From positions 272,702 through 336,701 of the forward strand of contig NZ_KI421483.1 of the NCBI RefSeq assembly GCF_000472965.1: a DNA stretch of 64,000 nucleotides. Reading direction: 5' to 3'. The position numbers and the translations under genes were made by a program. Origin of the DNA: Bradyrhizobium murdochi. Lineage in GTDB: Bacteria > Pseudomonadota > Alphaproteobacteria > Rhizobiales > Xanthobacteraceae. This document shows positions 35,307 through 43,850 of this stretch, one piece after another (the stretch's first letter is position 1; every line of letters begins with the position of its first letter). A model generated the notes under the pieces. That model searched no databases. It worked only from the letters and a program-made list of their open reading frames with translations, and had not been told where the DNA came from.

Positions 35307-35882
35307 ATGGCCAACATATCTGCTTCGCCAAAGCCCATGCCACCCCGCGGCTATTTGGCCGTCATCCGTAGCATCGACAAGTTCACGGAATTGACCGGGT
35401 ACCTCTTCGTCCTCTCGATCATTCCCCTGATCTGCGCCAATGTGGTCGAGGTTTTTGCCCGCTACGTCCTGGGGGATCCCACGGTGTGGGCCCTGGATGT
35501 GACGACGATGTCCTACGCGACCTTGTTCATGCTGGGCTCGGCATTGGCGCTCCTGAAGGGCGCTCACATCCGAACCGATGTACTGTGGGAGGCATTCTCG
35601 GATCGCACGAAAGGCATGATCGACAGCTTGGCGTTCCTGCTGTTCTTCCTGCCGACAATGGTCGTACTGTTCTTCCTCTCGATAGACGATTTCCTGTACT
35701 CGCTCTCGATCGACGAACGCGGAAGCTCCGGCGCGTGGACGCCGGTCCTGTGGCCGCTGCGCGGGGTTATTCCGCTGACGGCCTTCATGCTGTTCTTGCA
35801 GGGTATCTCGGAGCTGATGAAGAGCCTCTGGGCCTGGCGAACCGGCGCATTCTTGGCCAGGCACGAGAAGATCGAGGTCTGA
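35307..35882 (+). CDS. dctQ: TRAP transporter small membrane subunit (DctQ type)
   Basis: 191-aa membrane protein with four predicted helices (ELTGYLFVLSIIPLICANVVEVFA, TMSYATLFMLGSALALLKG, FLLFFLPTMVVLFFLSI, GVIPLTAFMLFLQGISEL) and the family pattern ALLKGAHIRTDVL. It forms the transport core with DctM, whose gene starts 6 bp downstream. There is no clear ribosome binding site at ATG 35307; ATG 35337 (MPPRGYLAV) may be the real start. Confidence 0.9.
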   Translation: MANISASPKPMPPRGYLAVIRSIDKFTELTGYLFVLSIIPLICANVVEVFARYVLGDPTVWALDVTTMSYATLFMLGSALALLKGAHIRTDVLWEAFSDRTKGMIDSLAFLLFFLPTMVVLFFLSIDDFLYSLSIDERGSSGAWTPVLWPLRGVIPLTAFMLFLQGISELMKSLWAWRTGAFLARHEKIEV

Positions 35883-35888
35883 ACAACC

Positions 35889-37424
35889 ATGACCGCCGCC
35901 GAAGCTCTCGGAATTGCCATGCTCGTCGGTATGGTCCTCGTCATTTTCATCGGTTTTCCGATTTCCTTCACGCTGCTGTTTCTCGCCCTCGTCTTTGGTG
36001 GCATTGGCCTTGGGTGGGAGCAGACTTTCAATCTCGGCTACCTGCAAATCTGGGGCACGATGAAAGACGAGATCTTTCCCGCCGTGCCGCTGTTCATCTT
36101 CATGGGCTACATGACCGAACAGGCCGGACTCATGGAGCGGCTGTTCGTGGCTTTGCGCAGCGTTCTCGCGCCGGTGCGCGGATCGCTCTATTTGGCCGTG
36201 ATTCTAACGGCAACTATTTTTGCGATGGCGACCGGCATCGTGGGCGCCGCGGTGACCGTGCTCGGCATAATGGCCGGATCGATGATGATCAAAATCGGCT
36301 ACGACGCGCGGCTGTCAGCGGGTGCAATCGCCGCCGGCGGTACGCTCGGCATTCTGGTCCCTCCGAGCGTAATGCTGGTAGTCATGGGCCCGGTCATGGG
36401 CGTGCCCGTCAATCTTCTTTATTCAGCGGCTTTCGGCCCGGGCTTTCTGCTCGCTGGCTGTTATATTGCCTATACGCTCGTCCGCAGCTTGATCAATCCG
36501 AAGCTCGGTCCAGCCATGACCATGGAGGAGCGCACAGCCACCTACGACGCGATGACGACGGAAAAGGTAGGCGCTCCTGTAGTCGGATTGGGTCTCGCGT
36601 GCCTGGTCGCATTGGCGTATCTGCTGCTCGATTTGTTGTTAAGCCAAGCGCGTGTACCGCGTCTGTCGTTTGCGATCGGGCCGTTTAGCCTATCGGCCAT
36701 CGCTTCGGTGTTAGCGATTCTGACGGCTTACCCCTACTTCCGGAACGCCTACTTTCGCGCCATCATGCTCGGCATTGCACCTCTCAGCGCGCTGATCGGA
36801 TTTACCCTCGGAACCATCGTCAGTGGAATCGCCACGCCGACCGAGGCAGCCTCGTGCGGGGCTTTCGGCGCTATCCTCCTTGCATTCTTTTACGGCCGGC
36901 TCAGCGTGCAATCGATCAGCAACGCGGCCATCGGCACGATGGTGACCTCGGCCATGGTGCTGTTTCTGGCGGTGGCCTCGACGGTGTTCGGCGCTGTCTT
37001 CACCAAGCTGGGTACGGCGAACTTGATTACCAATTATCTGCTCGCCCTTCCGCTGAGTGACTGGTGGAAGCTCGCGTTGATCATGGTGATCTTTTTCGTT
37101 CTCGGCTGGCCGTTCGAATGGCCCGTGATCATCCTGGTCTTTCTTCCGATTGTTTTGCCGGTGGTCGAAAAGCTCCAGTTCGGCTTGAACAAGCTCGACC
37201 TGCTGATTTGGTTTGGCGCACTGACCGCCGTCAATATGCAGACGTCGTACTTGAGCCCACCCGTTGCAATGTCGGCGTACTACCTGCGGAATGTCGTTCC
37301 GCAATGGAGCTTGAGCACGATTTACCGGGGCATGTCCGACTATATGGTGATTCAGGTCATAGTCCTGGCGCTGCTGCTGTTGTTCCCGCAAATCGCACTG
37401 TGGTTGCCGAACATTGTCAGGTAA
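35889..37424 (+). CDS. dctM: TRAP transporter large membrane subunit (DctM type)
   Basis: 511-aa integral membrane protein with about 12-13 helices, the sodium-coupled translocation subunit. Family features: FPISFTLLFLALVFGGIGLGW, AVPLFIFMGYMTEQAGL, AAGGTLGILVPPSVMLVVMG, a central gap around residues 210-240, and TPTEAASCGAFGAILLA. It is longer than the usual ~430 aa because of extra segments between helices, as in the group tied to large substrate-binding proteins. A perfect hairpin terminator follows at 37452. The partner receptor gene (dctP) is convergent, on the other strand. Confidence 0.93.
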   Translation: MTAAEALGIAMLVGMVLVIFIGFPISFTLLFLALVFGGIGLGWEQTFNLGYLQIWGTMKDEIFPAVPLFIFMGYMTEQAGLMERLFVALRSVLAPVRGSLYLAVILTATIFAMATGIVGAAVTVLGIMAGSMMIKIGYDARLSAGAIAAGGTLGILVPPSVMLVVMGPVMGVPVNLLYSAAFGPGFLLAGCYIAYTLVRSLINPKLGPAMTMEERTATYDAMTTEKVGAPVVGLGLACLVALAYLLLDLLLSQARVPRLSFAIGPFSLSAIASVLAILTAYPYFRNAYFRAIMLGIAPLSALIGFTLGTIVSGIATPTEAASCGAFGAILLAFFYGRLSVQSISNAAIGTMVTSAMVLFLAVASTVFGAVFTKLGTANLITNYLLALPLSDWWKLALIMVIFFVLGWPFEWPVIILVFLPIVLPVVEKLQFGLNKLDLLIWFGALTAVNMQTSYLSPPVAMSAYYLRNVVPQWSLSTIYRGMSDYMVIQVIVLALLLLFPQIALWLPNIVR

Positions 37425-37451
37425 GCAGCGATCGGCTGCTCATTATACCAA

Positions 37452-37475
37452 GAAGGGCGGCCTCGGCCGCCCTTC
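37452..37475 (+). terminator. Hairpin terminator after dctM
   Basis: GAAGGGCGGCC (37452-37462) pairs with GGCCGCCCTTC (37465-37475), an uninterrupted 11-bp stem 28 bp after the dctM stop. The T-tract is weak. Confidence 0.7.
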
Positions 37476-37500
37476 CAGCTATGTCCTCCATTCACCAGAA

Positions 37501-37571
37501 CATGATCCGGAATAGTCGGTACCGGTTCTCCCTCGGGACAAACGCGAAGCGTTTGCCCGGAGATCTTGCTC
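37501..37571. repeat. Degenerate palindromic repeat, CATGATCCGG type
   Basis: CATGATCCGGAATAG ... GGTACCGG ... AAACGCGAAGCGTTT ... CCGGAGATCTTG, a relative of the element at 5218-5263 with an inserted AAACGC/GCGTTT hairpin. It lies between convergent dctM and dctP. Confidence 0.6.
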
Positions 37572-37584
37572 AATCAACCTGGAG

Positions 37585-37615
37585 CGCGATGGCGATTCAA
37601 TATGATGCCATCGCG
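37585..37615 (-). terminator. Hairpin after dctP
   Basis: CGCGATGGC (37585-37593) pairs with GCCATCGCG (37607-37615). It lies 12 bp beyond the dctP stop in the minus direction. No T-tract, so the terminator role is tentative. Confidence 0.5.
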
Positions 37616-37627
37616 TTCAAGGCCGTC

Positions 37628-38737
37628 TCATTCTTTAACGGGCCAGTAGTGGTCCGCCTGCAAAGCGTAGGGCGGGAACATGAAGCGCTTGGCGGGCACG
37701 ACCTTGGCGGCATAGGCCTTTTGAGATTCGAAGACTTTCTTGAAGAACGGGTTCTTGGCGGCCTCCGCCGCGGCAAACTCATCCCAGGCTTTGAGGAAGG
37801 CCTGATTGACCTCGGGCGGCGTCGTCAGGAGCTTAACTCCGTGCTTCTCCTTAAACTCTGCGATCGCGTCCGCGTTTTGTCGCTGGAAGCTGGCCCACCA
37901 GCGCAGGAACGTCTCTGATGTGGCCGACTTGATGGCTTCCTTGTTCTGATCCGGCAAGCTGTCCCACACGTCCTTGTTGATCGCGATCTCAGCGACAGAG
38001 GCGCTCTCATGCATGCCGGGTGTGTAGTGGTATTTCCAGACCGTATGCAGGCCGAGTCGCAAATCCTCGACGCCGCCGACCCACTCGGCACAATCGATTG
38101 TGCCGCGCTCTGCGGCGGGCAGGATCTCACCGCCCGGCATGTTGACGACCGCCATCCCCATCTTGGCATAGAGCTGCGAGACGATGCCGGTCTGCCGGCA
38201 CTTCATTCCCCTGAAGTCGGGCAGGTCCTTGATCGGACGCTTGAACCAGCCGAGTGCCTGCGGGCTCGGCGGAATGCTCGGAAACGCCACCAGATTGAGC
38301 TTGAGCTCCTTCTGGTAGAACTCGTTCCACAGATCGAGACCGCCGCCCTCGTAGACCCATCCAATGAAGTCGACGGCATCCATGCCGAAAATGCCCGCCG
38401 GTGTATTGGCGAACAGCGTCGCGGTGACGCTCTTGCCGTACCACCAGTAGGAGATGCCATAGGCACCGTCGATCACCTTCTTGTGCGTGGCATCCAGGAT
38501 CTCGAACGGCGGAACGACCGCGCCGCCCGGCAGCGCCTCGATCTTGAGATTGCCGCCGGTCAGCTTGTCGACGCGGTCGGCAAAAAACTTGAGAGCATCG
38601 TGCGTGGTGGATGACGGCGGAACCGCCGATTGTATCTTGAGGACCCGAGGCTGTTGGGCGAGCGCTGTGCCCGCGAACGCCAACGTGGCGGAGGTTACTG
38701 CGAACAGAGCGACTTTCCTAAGCGAACTCATTTTCAT
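37628..38737 (-). CDS. dctP: TRAP transporter substrate-binding protein (DctP type)
   Basis: 369-aa periplasmic receptor. Signal peptide: LRKVALFAVTSATLAFAGTALAQ. The pattern LKIQSAVPPSSTTHDALKFFADRVDKLTGG and the later GYWWYGK-like YGISYWWYGKS, GMKCRQTGIVSQLYAKMG and IDCAEWVGGVEDL match the TakP-like branch (2-oxo acids, mannitol/chloroaromatic annotations in relatives). The conserved Arg in KCRQTG is expected to bind the ligand carboxylate. GGGAGACG lies upstream of ATG 38737. It is convergent with dctQM rather than in one operon, which is unusual for TRAP systems. The ligand is unknown. Confidence 0.92.
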   Translation of the reverse strand: MKMSSLRKVALFAVTSATLAFAGTALAQQPRVLKIQSAVPPSSTTHDALKFFADRVDKLTGGNLKIEALPGGAVVPPFEILDATHKKVIDGAYGISYWWYGKSVTATLFANTPAGIFGMDAVDFIGWVYEGGGLDLWNEFYQKELKLNLVAFPSIPPSPQALGWFKRPIKDLPDFRGMKCRQTGIVSQLYAKMGMAVVNMPGGEILPAAERGTIDCAEWVGGVEDLRLGLHTVWKYHYTPGMHESASVAEIAINKDVWDSLPDQNKEAIKSATSETFLRWWASFQRQNADAIAEFKEKHGVKLLTTPPEVNQAFLKAWDEFAAAEAAKNPFFKKVFESQKAYAAKVVPAKRFMFPPYALQADHYWPVKE

Positions 38738-39016
38738 CGGACGTCTCCCTCCCTTTTGCTTTTCTCCCTTTTGGCAGAGTGCGGGCTAGCCAGTGGCTGG
38801 CCAGCACACGAGTAGCCTACAGCGGTAAGGTGCTGTCAGCCAGTGCGGCCCTGTGGCGTTCGTTAGCCTCCAACAAGATGAACCCGCAGGCCGTTAAGGC
38901 AGCCGTCCGGCCACCCCCGGTTCGTGATCGGGCCAGACAGCCGCTCGCGGCGGCAAAAAGGACCCTCCGGGCAGCGGCGAAGCTGGTCGAATAGATGGGC
39001 TGGACAATTTGAGGGC

Positions 39017-39106
39017 TGGCGGAGAGAGTGTCAGTCAATCCCCATTGAAAGATCGGGAGTTTTCGATCTTTCCAGACCAAAACCCACGATTTGAGCAACA
39101 GCCTGA
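39017..39106 (+). repeat. tRNA-Ser 3'-end direct repeat with ~90-bp extension, copy 2
   Basis: TGGCGGAGAGAGTG (39017-39030) matches the tRNA-Ser gene at 44659-44672. The following ~75 bp resemble copy 3 at 41422-41511 at most positions. It lies in the 632-bp gap between dctP and the nitroreductase, which shows no gene I can support. Confidence 0.7.
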
Positions 39107-39172
39107 GAAGGCCTATGCGCCTTCCGGACGATGCCGCCGCGCCGGGTCGCCGTGGCCCGCACCAAAAATATC

Positions 39173-39196
39173 GAAAACAACCCCATGCAAAGTAGC
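39173..39196. repeat. 24-nt dispersed repeat
   Basis: A 24-nt stretch starting GAAAACAACCCC is identical to 4258-4281. It lies in the same gap, 70 bp after the tRNA-Ser-like repeat. Confidence 0.75.
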
Positions 39197-39369
39197 TGGC
39201 GGCCGCCGCACCGACCGTTCGGACCGAAACCTTGACACGTCGGGCAAATCGGCGGCACAATTTCATCATCCCAAAATCCGCTAAAACGATCCCGGGCCCG
39301 CAACGGATGCTGTCCGCTGTGACGTCAGGCGAAAGCTGGTTCAGAACTTATCCGGGGAAGCCCACACAG

Positions 39370-40047
39370 ATGCAGTTTGATGACGTTATCCTCGGTCGCC
39401 GGAGTATCCGCGGTTACAAACCTGATCCAGTACCCAAGGCGCTGATTGCCGAAATCATTGGTTTGGCGATGCGCGCACCGTCGTCGATGAACACCCAGCC
39501 CTGGAATTTCTACGTCATATCAGGCGAACCGCTGGATCGGATCCGCGCCGGCAACACCGAGCGGATGGTGGCGGGCATTCCGCAATCGCGCGAGTTCCGC
39601 ACTGGTCAGCCCTTTGCGGGCAAGCACCGCGACAGGCAGGTCGGCGTCGCCAAGCAATTATTCTCCGCGATGGGGATCGAGCGCGACAACAAGGACAAGC
39701 GCCAGGACTGGGTGCTGCGCGGCTTCCGTCAGTTCGACGCGCCCGTCTGCGTGATCATCACCTATGATCGCGTTCTTGACGACAGCGACGATACGCCCTT
39801 CGACTGCGGCGCCGTGGCGACCGCCCTGGTCAACGCGGCCTGGTCGCGCGGGCTGGGCGCCGTGATCAACAGCCAGGGCATCATGCAGTCCCCCGTGGTG
39901 CGCGAGCACGCAGGGATCGCCGACGACCAGATCATCATGAAAAGTATCGCGCTGGGCTGGCCGGATGAGACGTTTCCGGCGAATGCGGTGGTGTCGGAGC
40001 GGAAGTCCGTCGAGGAGGCTACGGTGTTTGTCGGGTTCGAGAGTTAA
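39370..40047 (+). CDS. Nitroreductase-family oxidoreductase
   Basis: 225-aa FMN-dependent, probably homodimeric reductase. The N-terminal RRSIRGYKPDPVPKALIAEI and APSSMNTQPWNFYVI are the classic FMN-binding segments, and the C-terminal GCGAVATAL-like DCGAVATALVNAAWSRGLGAV and ALGWPDE complete the fold. Substrates in the family include nitroaromatics, quinones and enones; none can be specified. ATG 39370 begins the conserved region (QFDDVILGRRS), with GGGGAAG upstream. The upstream in-frame extension covers repeat-rich DNA and is discounted. Confidence 0.9.
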   Translation: MQFDDVILGRRSIRGYKPDPVPKALIAEIIGLAMRAPSSMNTQPWNFYVISGEPLDRIRAGNTERMVAGIPQSREFRTGQPFAGKHRDRQVGVAKQLFSAMGIERDNKDKRQDWVLRGFRQFDAPVCVIITYDRVLDDSDDTPFDCGAVATALVNAAWSRGLGAVINSQGIMQSPVVREHAGIADDQIIMKSIALGWPDETFPANAVVSERKSVEEATVFVGFES

Positions 40048-40110
40048 CGGCGCGCGGGCGGAAGGGCTGGAGGTGCAGCAGTGATCCGCGCGATGGCCCG
40101 ACATGCACTA

Positions 40111-40212
40111 GAGCGTTTTCCAGCGAAGTGGGTACCGGTTCGCGTCAAGAAAACGCGTCAAAACAAGAATCGAGAGCCCCGTTCCGATTTAATCGGAACG
40201 GGTAAGGCTCTC
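40111..40212. repeat. Dispersed repeat, family D, with large hairpin
   Basis: 40111-40163 is the near reverse complement of 12613-12664. It is followed by a long hairpin (40172-40212): GAGAGCC ... GTTCCGATT / AATCGGAAC ... GGCTCTC. It ends at the preferred start of the L,D-transpeptidase. Confidence 0.8.
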
Positions 40213-41295
40213 GTGCTGGCAGCCGCCTTTGCCGCTGCCTTGACGCCGGTCACCTGCCTCGGCGAAGGCAGCAAGCCGTTGCCGGCCAAGGCAATACAGG
40301 AGCTGCCGCCCGAGCTGCTCTCGCTGCTCGAACAGAAGAAGATGCCAAAGTATTCACCCATCGTTGTGCGTCTTTTCAAGGAAGAGGCGGAGCTCGAAGT
40401 CTGGAAGCAGGACACGACCGGCCGTTTCCAGATCCTCAAGACCTATCCGATCTGCCGGTGGTCGGGTGATCTCGGGCCAAAATTGCGCGAGGGCGACCGT
40501 CAGGCTCCGGAAGGGTTTTATACGGTTACACCCGAGTTGATGAATCCCAACTCCAACTTCTATCTGTCGATCAACCTCGGCTACCCCAACAGCTTCGACA
40601 AGGCGAACAAGCGCAACGGCAGCTTCCTCATGATCCACGGCGACTGCTGGTCGAGCGGTTGCTATGCCATGACCGACGAACAGATCAGCGAAATCTATTC
40701 GCTGGCGCGCGACTCACTCAGCGGCCGGCCGTCGTTCCAGGTCCAGGCCTATCCGTTCCGCCTGACGCCGGAAAATCTGGCGCGGCATCGAAATAGCCCC
40801 AACCTGGCCTTCTGGAAAATGCTCAAGGTCGGCAACGACCATTTCGAGACGACGCAACGCGAGCCCAAGGTGGATGTGTGCAACCGCCGCTATGTATTCG
40901 ATGCGCAGCCTCCGGCGAATTCGCCGCACCCTCTCGTGTTCAACGCGACCGAAAAATGCCCGCCCTTCGTCGTCGATCCCGAAATCGCGCGGCGGGCGCT
41001 GGAAAAACAGCGCGCCGACGATCGTGCATACGCGCAATTGGTTGAAGACAATTTTCCGGCTGCCCCGATCTACAGCGGCCTGGACGGCGGAATGAACAAG
41101 GCGTTCCTCGCACAGTTTCCGGGCAGGGTGACGCTTGCGAAAGTAATGCCGTATGCGTCCTACCTGCCGCAATTGCCCCCGATCCCCTGGATCGACAACG
41201 ATGGCTCGTTGACCAGCAAATGGTTTGGCACCTCGTTCTCCAAACCGGTTGTGTGTGATGCGGCTCGTGCCGGATTCCCGTCAGCCCGGTGCTAG
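40213..41295 (+). CDS. L,D-transpeptidase (YkuD-type, YafK-like)
   Basis: 360-aa exported cysteine transpeptidase acting on peptidoglycan. A signal-like segment (LAAAFAAALTPVTCLG) is followed by the catalytic domain with the motif HGDCWSSGCYAM (His and Cys), in the arrangement of the YafK/DpaA branch, some members of which detach Braun's lipoprotein rather than make crosslinks. The C-terminal ~170 residues are an extension of unknown function with two Cys. The open frame reaches back to 40081, but that stretch is a palindromic repeat; GTG 40213, with AAGG upstream, is therefore preferred. The exact start remains uncertain. Confidence 0.88.
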   Translation: MLAAAFAAALTPVTCLGEGSKPLPAKAIQELPPELLSLLEQKKMPKYSPIVVRLFKEEAELEVWKQDTTGRFQILKTYPICRWSGDLGPKLREGDRQAPEGFYTVTPELMNPNSNFYLSINLGYPNSFDKANKRNGSFLMIHGDCWSSGCYAMTDEQISEIYSLARDSLSGRPSFQVQAYPFRLTPENLARHRNSPNLAFWKMLKVGNDHFETTQREPKVDVCNRRYVFDAQPPANSPHPLVFNATEKCPPFVVDPEIARRALEKQRADDRAYAQLVEDNFPAAPIYSGLDGGMNKAFLAQFPGRVTLAKVMPYASYLPQLPPIPWIDNDGSLTSKWFGTSFSKPVVCDAARAGFPSARC

Positions 41296-41421
41296 GCTCT
41301 TGTCGTTACCAGTGACGCCATTTGGCTCGTCAGTTTCATGCGATACTTCGACCTGGAGCAGAAAACCTTGCAACCCCTCGACAACTCGTTTCGGATGTGT
41401 CCGGGCTGGACAAAGGCAAGG

Positions 41422-41511
41422 TGGCGGAGAGAGTGTCAATCAATCTCCATTGAAAGATCAGGAATTTTCGACGTTCTTAGACCAGAACCCACCGTTAGAG
41501 CTACGGCCGGA
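41422..41511 (+). repeat. tRNA-Ser 3'-end direct repeat with extension, copy 3
   Basis: TGGCGGAGAGAGTG (41422-41435) again matches the tRNA-Ser 3' end; the rest matches copy 2 at 39017 at most positions. It lies in the 700-bp gap after the L,D-transpeptidase, whose only other content is the possible gene remnant at 41654. Confidence 0.7.
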
Positions 41512-41653
41512 AAATGGGATTTCGTCTTCGACAAAAGCCTGTCCCGCCCAATGACCCGTCATCGACAACAGTGCCATCAAGCGAATAGCGAAGGCCAATT
41601 GCCGTCGCACCGCTCAGCCTGATCGCCGTCCGGTGGCGGAATCTGATGGTGGC

Positions 41654-41866
41654 TTATCCGGGCTCTGCACAGCCCTTCAATTTCCGTCGGCGGGCGACGT
41701 CTTGAAAGAGCCATAGCGCGGTTTCGCAGGCGACGTAGCGCGGAGTAGCCGGACCGTCGCCGTTCCTGGACCAGGCCTTCAGCAGGTCGCGCACCGAAGC
41801 GTCGTCCGGCCTGGTCGACCGGCTGCGCTCGACCGGTCGGTCCCGTCTGGATGCCGCTGGACGAGT
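41654..41866 (-). pseudogene. Possible gene remnant
   Basis: A 70-codon open stretch after an in-frame TGA at 41867, with no good start, ending in a coding-like tail (PRYVACETALWLFQDVARRRKLKGC, in two parts here: PRYVACETALWLF and QDVARRRKLKGC). It lies between the tRNA-Ser-like repeat and the nmrA-like gene, where decayed genes would be expected. No family is recognised, and it may be chance. Confidence 0.25.
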
Positions 41867-41994
41867 TCAGGACAATGCCCGATGGAGAGCTTATTCCAAA
41901 ACCGAGCGCCTCCACCACCAGGTCTACGCCCCAGGGCCGGGGCCCGGCGCGCATTGTCTAGACGCAAAGCGAACGCTGATTGGTCGCGCCCACT

Positions 41995-42897
41995 TTACTT
42001 GATAGGTCGTCGCCCGCTCCTCTCGACTGCTGCTCGATAGGCGGGGGCGAGGGTTTCTGCCGCGAACGTGTCCAAGGTGGTCTCAGTCGTGTTTCGTGGC
42101 GATCTGGCTTCCTTCGCCCAGACCCGACCTTCATTGAAGCCCCGCGCGGTCTCCATGACAGCATCTGCAAAGCTTGGCGACGCCCCGGCGCCGATCATCC
42201 CGGCCCGGCCTTCCTCATAGGACACTTGAATATAGCGGGCATTGGGGAGACCAATGGAGGCGCCAAGAATGCTCACCGCCTCGGCCATGGTGTAGTCGCG
42301 CGCACCGTGCAATTCCTGCACGCGAGGGCCGACGTCCGCCGCAACAAGAATTTCTGCTGCGCGAACACCGATATCTTTGGCCGCGATCATCGGCATCGGT
42401 TTGTGGCCAGCAAATGCCCACCGGAAATCACCGGTTTGCACCATCTGCGGAACGCCCTGCAGCAGGTTCTCCATGAAGAAGCCGGCCCGCAAATGCGCCA
42501 GCTCTCCGATATTCATGGCGTCGAGCCGCTGCTCCATCATCGCGGCGCCTTTCGCGCTGCCGACGATCTTTTCATTTAGATGCGCGCTCAGACCGCTTAG
42601 GAGCACCACGCGTGGCACGCCGCTCGCCGCGACGGCCTGGGCCAGCGCGTCCCCAATCTCATCTTCGCCGCGATGCAGATCGGGCGCGGCGCGGTCGAAC
42701 GGAATCATCAAATAGGCACCGTTCACGCCAGAAAAGGCTTCGCGGAGCTTCTCTCTGTGCTCAAAGGGCAAGCCCAAGCTGCGAGCGACGAGCCGGACCT
42801 GATGGCCAAGGCTTTCCAGTGTACTGGCGACGACACGTCCGACACTGCCGGTCGCGCCCACAACAACGAAGGTCTTTTTCCTCGTATTCTCTGTCAA
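41995..42897 (-). CDS. NmrA-like NAD(P)-binding protein
   Basis: 300-aa atypical short-chain dehydrogenase of the NmrA/quinone oxidoreductase 2 group. The Rossmann motif is VVGATGSVGRVV near the N-terminus; the catalytic Tyr/Lys of classical SDRs is not obvious, as in NmrA-type redox sensors. TTG 42897 is the start, 5 nt after AAAGGAGG. It is the last gene of the cluster DUF899-(GST remnant)-nmrA and lies divergent to an HxlR regulator. A role in electrophile or quinone stress is inferred from this context. Confidence 0.85.
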   Translation of the reverse strand: MTENTRKKTFVVVGATGSVGRVVASTLESLGHQVRLVARSLGLPFEHREKLREAFSGVNGAYLMIPFDRAAPDLHRGEDEIGDALAQAVAASGVPRVVLLSGLSAHLNEKIVGSAKGAAMMEQRLDAMNIGELAHLRAGFFMENLLQGVPQMVQTGDFRWAFAGHKPMPMIAAKDIGVRAAEILVAADVGPRVQELHGARDYTMAEAVSILGASIGLPNARYIQVSYEEGRAGMIGAGASPSFADAVMETARGFNEGRVWAKEARSPRNTTETTLDTFAAETLAPAYRAAVERSGRRPIK

Positions 42898-42916
42898 ATA
42901 GGCCTCCTTTGGTTCG

Positions 42917-43090
42917 GCTGAGATGCGCCTCGGTCTTGGTATCGCGATTGGATGCCTGCAGAATGCGTGAGGTGTAGGCGATCCCTTTGACCTCCAGCGT
43001 CAGCAGCACGCGGCAGGCATAAGGGCTCCCGCTGATCCGGAAGACTTCAAGCGCCGGACGCTCATTACGAGGAGCCTTCATAGGCGTCAT
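42917..43090 (-). pseudogene. Truncated glutathione S-transferase (N-terminal fragment)
   Basis: 58 codons from ATG 43090 (or 43081) give the thioredoxin-fold start of a GST: EVFRISGSPYACRVLLTLEV, then KGIAYTSRILQ and TKTEAHLS. The similarity stops there, and the frame runs into the ribosome binding site of the nmrA-like gene; the C-terminal helical domain is missing. A deletion that joined the GST 5' part to the nmrA leader explains this. The fragment overlaps the end of the DUF899 gene, so it was once coupled to it. Confidence 0.7.
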
Positions 43091-43784
43091 GACGCTTGAT
43101 CCAGTCCACCATGTTGTGGTGTGGGCCATGCTCGTTTCGACCCTTCGGCGTGAGGTCGAGATAGTTGTAGGCGCCGATCAGCAGATCCCCGCCGCGGGCG
43201 TAAGACGAGTATGTGTGATAGACTTGTCCCTCGTCGTCCTTGACGAACACGCTAATGCCGGGCGCCTCGCCTTCGGTCTGCCGCTCTCGCTTCTCATAGT
43301 TGTAGTAAGTCTGGCCATGCGCGAGATCGGCAAGTGTGAACGACACGCCGAAGTCATGGTTGAAAGTCGAGTCGAAGGACGAGAACCACTCGAACCTCCA
43401 GCCCATCCGACTCTTGTAGGCCAGCAGTTTCTCGATGGGGGCGCGGGATATAGCGACCAGGGAAACGTCGTGATGTCTCAAGTGCAGGTTCGCACCGTCG
43501 ATATGGTCGGCGAGGAACGAGCAGGAGACGCATCCCTCCTCCCATTCGGGCGCGAACATGAAATGATAGACGACGAGCTGCGATCGGCCGGAGAACAGAT
43601 CCGCAAGGCCCACTCGACCGCTCGCGCCTTCGAACGCGTAAGGCTTCTCGATCTTTACCCATGGCAGGGCGCGCCGCTCGGCGCTGATCCGATCTCGGAG
43701 CCGTGAAAGCTCCTTCTCCTTCTCAAGCAACGCCTTCCGAGCAGCTAACCAATCCGCGCGCGACACGATCGCTTCAGGTTTCAT
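43065..43784 (-). CDS. DUF899 thioredoxin-like protein
   Basis: 239-aa member of the DUF899 family. The N-terminal helix (WLAARKALLEKEKELSRLRDRI) and ELPWVKIEKPY-like segment RALPWVKIEKPYAFEG are family hallmarks. The thioredoxin-like core has a CVSC motif in EWEEGCVSCSFLADHIDGA, and the C-terminus is DLTPKGRNE. It is probably a cytoplasmic redox protein of unknown substrate. First gene of a cluster divergent from the HxlR regulator at 43916, across a clear palindromic operator. Confidence 0.9.
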   Translation of the reverse strand: MKPEAIVSRADWLAARKALLEKEKELSRLRDRISAERRALPWVKIEKPYAFEGASGRVGLADLFSGRSQLVVYHFMFAPEWEEGCVSCSFLADHIDGANLHLRHHDVSLVAISRAPIEKLLAYKSRMGWRFEWFSSFDSTFNHDFGVSFTLADLAHGQTYYNYEKRERQTEGEAPGISVFVKDDEGQVYHTYSSYARGGDLLIGAYNYLDLTPKGRNEHGPHHNMVDWIKRHDAYEGSS

Positions 43785-43850
43785 CGTTTAGGCTCCCACT
43801 TCGCGGCGGGCAAAAGCGCATCCCGCCAACCGCTCTCGTTTAGAGACTGG

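Noticed and set aside
38738..39369. Minus-strand frame of about 150 codons in the dctP-nitroreductase gap
   Set aside because: It runs through two dispersed repeats and has no ribosome binding site or recognisable domain.
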